From positions 62,001-126,000 of the forward strand of contig QNQO01000684.1 of NCBI GenBank assembly GCA_003290165.1: DNA of 64,000 nucleotides, written 5' to 3'. The translations under genes were made by a program, and so were the position numbers. The notes beneath the pieces are model-generated. The model made no database searches, was not told where the DNA came from, and worked only from the letters and a program-made list of their open reading frames with translations. This stretch comes from Berberis thunbergii (taxonomy: Eukaryota > Streptophyta > Magnoliopsida > Ranunculales > Berberidaceae). Positions 57,057 to 64,000 of this stretch are shown here, one piece after another. Positions within the stretch are counted from its first letter, which is position 1, and every line of letters starts with the position of its first letter.

Positions 57057-58562
57057 TCACAACCAGCTATAGTCTGGCAACTCTATGTCGTTGTTTGAAG
57101 TTGGTGTCTGCCAAAATAAATAACTAAATAAATAATAAAGAATTGCACTGCAAAATAACTGCAATATTAGGAAATCATAAGTGCAATACATGTGAGAGGA
57201 GCGAATAAATATGATTCATTCCTAATAATGCACCAGATTGTGACACAATTGTTTCATTCTTGAAGTCCACAAATACAAATCATAAGTAAACAATCATAAA
57301 TGATAGTTACGCGTCAGTAAATATATTAAAAACAAACCTGGGTATTTGGATTTTTTGAATGCGGTGTCAAATATTCTGATCCTTCGAATCCACTCTGGGA
57401 ACAACCCTACAAATGACACGTGTCAAATATTCTAGACTTAAGTAATTAAATAATAAAATAAAACATATTGCAGAACATACCACATTTTTTGCTTGTTTCT
57501 TTTTTTTTCCTTTGTACTGTTTTTCGAATCTTTTCATCTGTGGGTTGCATCCTTGAATTAGAGCGCCGGCCTTTGCTACGAACCGGTAATGGACTGTGGG
57601 AAAAACAATTTCAACGGCTCTCTTCATTGCCCTATCTTGATCAGTGATTATTGCGGTCTGAGCATTGTCATTCATACACACTAGCCAAGTTTTGAAAAGC
57701 CAAACAAACTCTTCAATGGTCTCACCACATATCAATCCACATCCCAAAAGAATTGACTGACCGTGATGGTTCACCCCAACAAAGGGAGCAAATGGCATGT
57801 CATACTTATTCGTTAAGTATGTAGTGTCAAAGGTAACAGTATCTCCAAACTACTTGTAAGCTGCTCTGCTCCATGCATCAGCCCAAAAGACATTTCTCAA
57901 TCTCCCTTTATTATCCAAATCCATCATATAAAAGAAATTAGCATTGTTAGCTTGCATTTTTGGAAGTAGTTATGAATGGCCTCCGCATCCCCCTCCCCAA
58001 GTCTCAACTTCCTCATTTTATCCAGATAATTGTAACAATCTTTCTGAGAAAATTGCAGATTATCATGACCACCAGCTTCAACCACACATGAAGTAAAATT
58101 CTTAGTTGGCCTAATACTTGCCCTATCATTATAATCTAGCTTCTTCTTCGCATATGAGCTCATAACTCTATTCTTCGGATAAAATTTTGATTTGTCGGGG
58201 CTCAATTCATGATTGTGAGCTACTGTTACTTTTGTCACTAACACATCACCATCAGAGAGTATTTTACCTCTAATTTTAGCCATACATCCACATTTAGCTG
58301 TACCCCGCATGTTTATAACACTTTGTGATTGACTTCTATGCTGCCCAGACCGACCACATGCAAGCGTTAAGAATATAGTTTTTCCATTTTCATCTTTTTC
58401 TGTATTTTTTACTTTCACTGGAAATCCTTTTTTATAGGCATAATCATAATAATAACGTTTGTACTCATCAATGTCGCTGAATTTCATCCCTTCTGTAGGA
58501 TCCCTTATCTCTTCTAAATTTTTTTCATTCTCCATCAATTCAATATCTTCTACACTATCCAT
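57057..58562 (-). pseudogene. FAR1-type MULE transposase, broken and internally deleted
   Basis: Minus strand. The start at 58562 gives MDSVEDIELMENEKNLEEIR, then the FAR1 DNA-binding domain: FSDIDEYKRYYYDYAYKKGF, LACGRSGQH, TAKCGCMAKIRGK, VTVAHNHEL (Cys/Cys...HxH, WRKY-GCM1-type finger). After a frameshift near 57950: FFYMMDLDNKGRLRNVFWAD, a stop near 57850, then FGDTVTFDTTYLTNKYDMPF (first Asp) and MPFAPFVGVNHHGQS, FVWLFKTWL and ITDQDRAM (second Asp). The sequence then jumps from EIVFPTVHYR to FVAKAGAL, so the middle with the catalytic Glu is missing. Likely last exons are 57338-57416 and 57057-57107 (IELPDYSWL-stop). It would bind and cut the inverted repeats if whole. Confidence 0.92.
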
Positions 58563-58641
58563 CCCTTATATACCTATTAAAGGAGTAGTTATCATTAGAT
58601 ATGTAATCTTTGAAATGTTTTACAACTACGCTAAAATTATG

Positions 58642-59395
58642 ATTGATTTATACAAAAAATAAATTTAACAAAATCTAAACAAATATATTTTTTTAACAAA
58701 AATTATGCAGGATTATCATGAATTTCAGTAGCATAATTTAACAAAATATGAACATACAAAAATCTCAACAAAAATTTCAGTAGCATAATTTCAACATACA
58801 GAAATTTCAACATATGCAGGATTAGCCCTAATTTTCAAGTTAAACAAAAATATGCAGGATTAGCCCTAATTTTCAAGTTAAACATATGCAGGATTAGCCC
58901 TAATTTTCAAGTTCAACATATGCAGATTAGCCCTAATTTTCAAGTTAAATAAAAACTGATAAATATGCAGGATTAGCCCTAATTTTCAAGTTAAACAAAA
59001 ATATGATGTGAAATTACATACCAGAAGAAGGAGGAGGAGGAGTAGTGCGAGGAGGAGGAGGAGCACGAGCAGGCACGAGGAGGAACAGGAGCAGGAGCAG
59101 CCGTGAGGAGGAGGAGCAGTCGAGGAGTCGAGCGGTCGAGGAGGAGGAGTCGAGGGGTCGATGAGGAGTGTCGATGAGCAGTGAGGAGGCGAGAAGTTGG
59201 CGAGGAGGAGTCGATGAAGAAGGGAGATTTTTGCTTTGCTTTGTGAAGAAGTTGAAGTGAAGAACTGAGTTCGAAAATTTTTTGGCAAGCAAACCCTTCT
59301 CCTCCTCCACGTGCGAGACGCCCTCCCAAAGGCACGTGCCTGGGAGGGTCCGTCCCATGGGACGGGCCATGACCACGGGCCAGCTAGAATTTCCC
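58642..59395 (-). repeat. MULE right terminal inverted repeat
   Basis: Reverse complement of 52879-53609 with few substitutions and small length changes in the CTC-rich part. It would act as promoter for the transposase gene, whose start lies 80 bp inside. Confidence 0.93.
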
Positions 59396-59404
59396 ATAGG
59401 GTTT
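59396..59404. repeat. MULE target-site duplication, right
   Basis: ATAGGGTTT directly after the element end (GAATTTCCC). Confidence 0.95.
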
Positions 59405-59909
59405 TACTAACCAGATTGCAGCAAAAAATTTCTTTCCCTGGGACCCCCATCAAATCCTTAGCTTCTCTGCTAACCTAAAACACTGTTTTCTTGGGGTGAG
59501 CACAAGGCCGGAGGGACCTCATCCCTATCCTATCTCGTTTGCTTGAAATCGAGATGGGATAGACCTCAACCTAACTCAAACTAGTTTGGGACAGGACGTG
59601 ATGAGCATGTACTAAATAGTCCTCTAATGAAGAATAAAAAAAAATTTCATCTCACATTGTTCAATGAAAAATAATGTCTAATTTATGTACATATATCTTT
59701 CATCATAACAATATTAAATGTCATAAAAAAAAATTATGTTAAGCATTCTCAATGTGATAAATAATGTCTAATTCATGGTCCAATGAACTTACAGTTTTTT
59801 ATGTTAAGCATTCTTAATGTGATACAATAATAATTGTTGTATAACCAATCTAAAATGTGAAAAGCATAAATTTGCAAGGGTTCTATTTGACCTAAAATAT
59901 TCAAACAAA
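59405..59909. repeat. Repeat X, copy D, right part, plus diverged small transposon
   Basis: 59405-59490 continues repeat X as in 40965-41060. 59491-59909 matches the TAGAGGTG element at 41061 onward (CTCACATTG, TGTCTAATTTATGTACAT, TTAAGCATTCT), but its start is diverged. No gene. Confidence 0.7.
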
Positions 59910-60058
59910 CACTACACCAATTGGCATTTTTGTAACAATTTAAAATATAGTAACACTTTTGAGCTATAACAATTCACAAACCAATTTTACACATTTTCAC
60001 AAACAAAGTGATTCAATAATTGTAACACCACAAATAATATGGACTTACAAGTGATACT
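59910..60058 (+). mobile_element. CACTA terminus, first of two stacked
   Basis: Begins CACTACACCAATTGGCATTT and contains TGTAACAATT and TAGTAACACTTTT blocks. Only about 150 bp are visible before a second CACTA terminus starts. Confidence 0.6.
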
Positions 60059-60089
60059 CACTACACCAAAAATACCCATCAGCAACAGT

Positions 60090-60560
60090 TTGGAACCGTG
60101 GGGGTAACCAATTGTTACGGCTTAGAGCCGTGGGCAGTAGAGGTGTCACCAAATCACCATTAACGCCTACAAACCATGGAAAAACATATTAGCAATGGTT
60201 TTGTGCTCGAGGACGGTTGATGATTTAGCCACGGTTCTAAGCCGTTGCAAAAATGTTAGCCACGGTTTTAAGCCGTTGCAAAAGTTTTAGCCACGGTTTT
60301 AAGCCGTGGCAAGTACTAGCCACGATTATAAGCTGTGGCAAGTTATGGCCACGGTTCAAAGCCGTTGCAATAATGTTAGCCACGATGTTAAGCCCGAGGC
60401 AAATACTGGTCACAGTGTTAAGCCGTGGCAAATGATGGCTACGGGTTTAAGCCGTGGCTAGAATGAATTACCACGGTTTTAAGCCGTGGCCAGTAAAAAT
60501 AAATTTCAAAAAAAAAAGAAATCTGATTTGTTGCGAGGGTTTGAAACCGTTGCAAAATAA
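60090..60560. repeat. Palindromic subterminal array, about 10-12 units
   Basis: The unit is GCCACGGTTTTAAGCCGTGG or a variant, an imperfect palindrome that can pair with itself. Units are 22-45 bp apart, some with GCCGTTGC in place of GCCGTGGC. This is a typical binding array next to a CACTA end. Confidence 0.85.
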
Positions 60561-60688
60561 TATAATCGAAAAAAAATTTAAATTTTTGTTGCTGCTGCAG
60601 ATAGTCTGGACAGAAACACTTGTAGGAGTAAGCTCCTTTTGTTCACCTGTGCAATGGCATTGTACAAAATGTCAAGGAAATAACTAAC

Positions 60689-60796
60689 CTATGACAACCG
60701 CTCCAATGCAAAGGCTGACATTTCCCTGAGTTGCACGTCTGGAGACTGGAGCATCTCAATTAAAGGGTGAACAACTCCTCTCTATACAATGTGAAC
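60689..60796 (-). pseudogene. Armadillo-repeat protein exon (ARIA/ABAP1-like), captured
   Basis: A 108-bp stretch with clean splice borders (TTGCAG before, GTTAGT after). The minus strand reads VHIV-stop-RGVVHPLIEMLQSPDVQLRE, then MSAFALERLS-stop. The block RG-V-PLIEMLQSPDVQLREMS with AFAL-RL is an armadillo repeat as in the plant BTB/ARM proteins ARIA and ABAP1. Both stops lie where the family has Gln and fit CAG to TAG. Only this exon was found, between the palindrome array and the tandem repeat. Confidence 0.78.
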
Positions 60797-61820
60797 CTGC
60801 AACAACCATAAAAATAAATCATTAAAGAAAGATGGAAGGCAACTAGGGCAATTGTTCAGCTGTATGAATACTCATCTGATCCAAAATCCATTATACAACA
60901 ACTCAATTCAGAATAGCAGTCATACTTTAGGAGCAAGAAACAATATCTGTTTGAAAAACCATCATTTGAGAAAAAAGGGTCGGTTGAGACTTGAAAGCTT
61001 ACAAGGCTTTGATTCAAGGTGCTGAGAGAAAGAGATCAAGACAAATAGCGCAAAGGCGACTGAAATAAGAGAGTGTGAGCGTGGAAGAAATGAGGATAGA
61101 GATGGAGGGGGCAAGAGGGAGAAAGACATATGAACTTTTTCCTTAATGAATTTGTGGAATTCAAAACCCAAAACCCAAACCAATATATAGCAAACTCAAA
61201 ATGATAGGCAAAAAACTTGGTTTTCCACAGAAATCTCAGACTGCCAGTTTCTATGTTTAATAGTGCATCTCAACTGTGGGGGTGTCCTGTCTCAAAAGTA
61301 AATAAGACCGTTCTGTTTATCAAATATATCTTACATTACTTGGAGAAAATATATTCTAATTTTTGCTTCTACAAAAATAAAGAGAATTCTACAACCAATG
61401 TTAAGGCTGGCATTGATCTATCATCAAAGGAAACAAGAAATAAAGGATTGGTAAGACTACAAAGCGGAACTCAGACAAGGTCGTATCTACCAAAGTGAGA
61501 TCTCAACAATGACAATTAAGAGAACCTGTCTAACTAGGCGACACACATTGAAGACAGACAGTAAGATTTCTAGGTAGCCTCTTACCATATCGTCTGAAGC
61601 GTAGAAGAATTGCGCATACGAAACACCTTTGTTGTTAGTCCGGGCATGAGTTCTTTTCCAAAGTTTCCCTTTCCCTTTCCCAACTCAAATGTCAAAATAA
61701 AAACAAAGACAAAATAATTGGTCTCAACCAAAGAGGATAATCAACTAGAACAATATCTAAGAGTGTTTGCTTAATCAACTAGTATTCAATAGACATGGAA
61801 TACATGGGAGTACCCTACTA
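60797..61820. other. CACTA interior, nothing named
   Basis: 60940-61180 on the minus strand is Ser/Pro/Leu-rich and may be a captured leader or promoter. The open frame at 61217-61498 matches nothing I know. Confidence 0.45.
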
Positions 61821-62812
61821 CCTCCATCTTTCCAATCAGTTTCAGTTCATCTGATACCAATTTTGCACCCAGGACTACTAAGTTTCAGAAAGCAAACTAA
61901 ACTTACAGTCTAGAATAGATAGTTGAACACAGGAGAAAGAACATACAGAAATAGTAAAACACACAGATAAAAATAGACAAGAATAACAATAATCATTTGA
62001 AGATAATTTTTTGAACAGTAAAAGAGAACGGTGTCGATACTAGGTTACCGCTAGTATAACGAGGTGTTCATCCAAGAATTGTTTTTAGAATTGTTTTGAG
62101 AAAACAAATAGAAATAAAGATATGCTTTTATTGACATTACCTCCATCTTTCCAATCAATTTCAGTTCATCTGATACCAAATTTGCACCCAAGACTACTAG
62201 GGTTTAGAAAGCAAACTAAACTTACAGTCTAAAACAGATAGTTGAACATATGAGAAAGAACATACAAAAATAGTAAAACACACGGATAAAAATAGACAAG
62301 AATAACAATAATCATTTGAAGATAATTCTTTGAATAGTTCAAGAGAACGGTGCCGATACTAGGTTACCGCTAGTATAACGAGGTGTTCATTCCAAAATTT
62401 GTTCTTAGAATTGTTTTGAGAAAACAAATAGAAATAAAGATATGCTTTTATTGACACTACCTCCATCTTTCCAATCAGTTTCAGTTCATCTGATACCAAA
62501 TTTGCACCCAGGACTACTAAGTTTCAGAAAGCAAACTAAACTTAAAGTCTAGAACAGATAGTTGAACACAGGAGAAAGAACATACATAAATAGTAAAACA
62601 CACAGATAAAAATAGACAATAATAACAATAATCATTTGAAGATAATTCTTTGAACAGTTCAAGAGAACGGTGCCGATACTAGGTTACCGCTAGTATAACG
62701 AGGTGTTCATCCAAGAATTGTTCTTAGAATTGTTTTGAGAAAACAAATAGAAATAAAGATATGCTTTTATTGACACTACCTCCATCTTTTCAATCAGTTT
62801 CAGTTCATCAGA
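61821..62812. repeat. Tandem repeat, 3.1 copies of a 319-320 bp unit
   Basis: Units start with CCTCCATCTTTCCAATCA at 61821, 62140 and 62460, with a partial fourth at 62779. They share ACGGTGYCGATACTAGGTTA and TAGTATAACGAGGTGTTCAT blocks. Copies differ at only a few bases, so the expansion is recent. No coding frame. Confidence 0.95.
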
Positions 62813-63245
62813 GATTTAATATCCTAAGGAGTCCAGCTGTGTAATTGCAATTTTTGCTCCTTGAAGATTGCGTGAGATTGGTTCGACAAGTTAGGTTTCA
62901 ATATTACAGGGAAATGCTCAAAGGGTTACATGCTTCATAGCTTAATTTTTTCTAGGATTTAAGTTTAATGTAAAGTTGCTTACTATTTTAGCAGACCAAT
63001 CTCAAGGGAGTTTTTGAAAAACAGAAAAATTGTCATGTATAAGGTCTACTATACAGCCCATACTAGATATATGCTCAAGTAAAAGATGGCCACCCAAAAT
63101 AATAATGATAATAATAACAATAATAAGAATTCAACATAAAATAAGAATTCTCAGCCTCATTAAATGTGTTTATGAAGTATGAACTTAAACAAATTATTCT
63201 TCAATCATACCTCAATAAAAGATAAGTTGAGAATTCAACATATAC
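62813..63245. other. Noncoding sequence between tandem repeat and exon
   Basis: AT-rich with AATAATAATAA runs near 63100-63130. Probably intron of the next piece or spacer. Confidence 0.45.
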
Positions 63246-63327
63246 CTTATCCTCTTCGAGTTTTTGACGGATCTTCTCCCTTGTTTTTCTCTTTTCCTCC
63301 TTTTCTGCTTTTCGCAAAGCAATTATC
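63246..63327 (-). pseudogene. UBX-domain-protein-like exon (captured or part of a gene)
   Basis: An 82-bp exon with splice borders (TTGTAG before, GTATATG after) reads IIALRKAEKEEKRKTREKIR, then QKLEEDK. The pattern K-EKEEE-R-REKIRQKLEEDK is the Lys/Glu-rich helix before the UBX domain in plant PUX-type proteins, which bind the segregase CDC48. The next expected residues (ERRRKLGLP) are not found downstream within the window. There is no stop in the exon. It could be captured or the start of a real gene on the minus strand. Confidence 0.6.
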
Positions 63328-64000
63328 CTACAACAGGAAAATGAATCTATTTTAGTTTTAGGGAGCAAACAAATAAATTGCACAGAAAAGGGTGAAGTGA
63401 AACAAGATAATGGTGAAAACTAAAGACATTCAAAGATTTTCCAACCAAAAAGATTTTTCGTATCAAGACAAACCGTTCTCTCACTCTTATTTTCTAACAA
63501 ACCCTAAAATGAAAGCATCAACAAATGGCTAACAAACTGTATCTGCTCCTCTCTCTCACTCTGATTTTCTAACAAACCCTAAAATGAAAGCATCAACAAA
63601 GGTTTATCAAACAATCAACAGAATCATGCATCAACAAAGGGCTAAAACATTACTTCAATCTAACATGTCTTGAAAAAATTCAAAAAAAAAAAAATTCAAG
63701 AACCGAAGAAGTAAAAAACAAATTCATTACCAGATCAAACCATTCCCCGGCCTGAAACATCCTCCACTGATTGATTATGGTTCACTTCTTCTTTTTCTTC
63801 ACACTCTCCTCTGCTCCTTTCTCTGACTCTGATTTTTTAAAGAACCCTAAACTGAAAATGGAAGGAGGCGAAACGAAACCGTGAAAGTGTTCTCCACAAT
63901 CTGATTTGAAACGAAAATGGAGTTCCTCGATCTCTCCTCTGCGCAAATTTTTTTCGCCAAAGCGCGAAACTGCTCCCTCCAAAGCTCGAAACTGTTCTCC
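63328..64000. other. Possible leader region with a 70-bp duplication
   Basis: Two copies of CTCACTCTKATTTTCTAACA ... AACCCTAAAATGAAAGCATC lie at 63475-63545 and 63546-63612, with a shorter third at about 63815-63850. The frame at 63782-63982 (66 codons, minus) is basic and unrecognised. Confidence 0.5.

Larger units (their letters stand above)
52879..59395. mobile_element. Mutator-like element (MULE) with long inverted repeats and captured genes
   Basis: Ends are GGGAAATTCTAGCTGGCCCG and its reverse complement. The inverted repeats run 52879-53609 and 58642-59395 and differ at few places. The perfect 9-bp target duplication ATAGGGTTT is the Mutator signature. It contains a FAR1-type MULE transposase pseudogene (minus strand), an RNase H1-N-like small ORF and an SnRK2 fragment (both plus strand). 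The unoccupied site in copy C confirms the borders. Because the transposase is broken, this copy would have moved with help from a related element, or decayed after arrival. Confidence 0.96.
60059..64000 (+). mobile_element. CACTA-type element with captured exons, right end beyond window
   Basis: Begins CACTACACCAAAAATACCCA. A subterminal palindrome array follows (60090-60560). The inside holds an armadillo-repeat exon, a 319-bp tandem repeat and a UBX-type exon, both exons on the minus strand with splice borders. No transposase seen. Whether 61-64 kb belongs to the same element is an inference, as the other terminus is not in the window. Confidence 0.6.

Noticed and set aside
60090..60560. 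CRISPR-like array appearance of regularly spaced palindromes
   Set aside because: Spacers are short and similar to each other, the units diverge, and the host is a plant; they are CACTA subterminal repeats.
61821..62812. The 319-bp tandem repeat as a CRISPR or rDNA spacer
   Set aside because: The units are contiguous with no spacer between them, and no rRNA sequence was found nearby.
63475..63850. AACCCTAAA motifs as interstitial telomere repeats
   Set aside because: They are isolated single units within a 70-bp duplication, not tandem telomere repeats; more like plant telo-box leader motifs.

Overview
This is nuclear DNA of a flowering plant. It is AT-rich, with spliced gene pieces, plant-only transposon lineages (Athila and Tat Ty3/gypsy elements, a copia element, hAT, CACTA, and a Mutator-like element with a FAR1-type transposase), a piece of plastid petA, and fragments of plant genes (UDP-glycosyltransferase, sulfate transporter, SnRK2 kinase, armadillo-repeat protein). 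I cannot name the species. I see no host gene that is clearly intact: almost everything is mobile DNA, much of it nested.

Layout. 1-10113: a decayed Athila element on the minus strand, inserted into the integrase of an older minus-strand Tat element (10114-14335). 14336-16219: intergenic sequence with a SINE and one end of a small DNA transposon. 16220-24254: a UDP-glycosyltransferase pseudogene split in its PSPG box by a copia element (17321-23831), which itself carries a hAT-type element (19680-21007) with an 8-bp target duplication. 24638-28723: a SINE, then Tat-like LTR-flanking repeats A and B. 28724-39106: a 10.4-kb CACTA element with subterminal repeats and a transposase-associated gene remnant; it was hit by a processed ESF1 pseudogene with poly(A) and a perfect 14-bp target duplication. 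39107-41568: repeat copy C, containing a plastid petA insertion. 41569-about 46380: a second CACTA element carrying an RPL39 exon and at least nine exons of a group-1-type sulfate transporter, introns retained. 46381-52878 and 59396-59909: repeat copy D, interrupted by a 6.5-kb MULE (52879-59395). 59910-64000: two stacked CACTA termini; the second heads an element with a palindromic subterminal array, an armadillo-repeat exon, a 319-bp tandem repeat and a UBX-type exon.

The main result is a dense cluster of transposons that carry host gene pieces. The MULE has 730-750 bp inverted terminal repeats, a perfect 9-bp target duplication, and an unoccupied paralogous site inside the same window (40956-40964). 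It carries a broken FAR1-type transposase, a small open frame with an RNase H1-N/viroplasmin-like hybrid-binding domain, and an uninterrupted 102-codon C-terminal piece of an SnRK2 kinase. Together with the two gene-carrying CACTA elements, the ESF1 retrocopy and the plastid insertion, the window shows several different routes by which gene pieces are copied and moved.

All coordinates and motifs were read by eye from the sequence. Family names come from remembered motifs, not database searches. Ends of degenerate elements are approximate unless a terminal motif or target duplication is cited.
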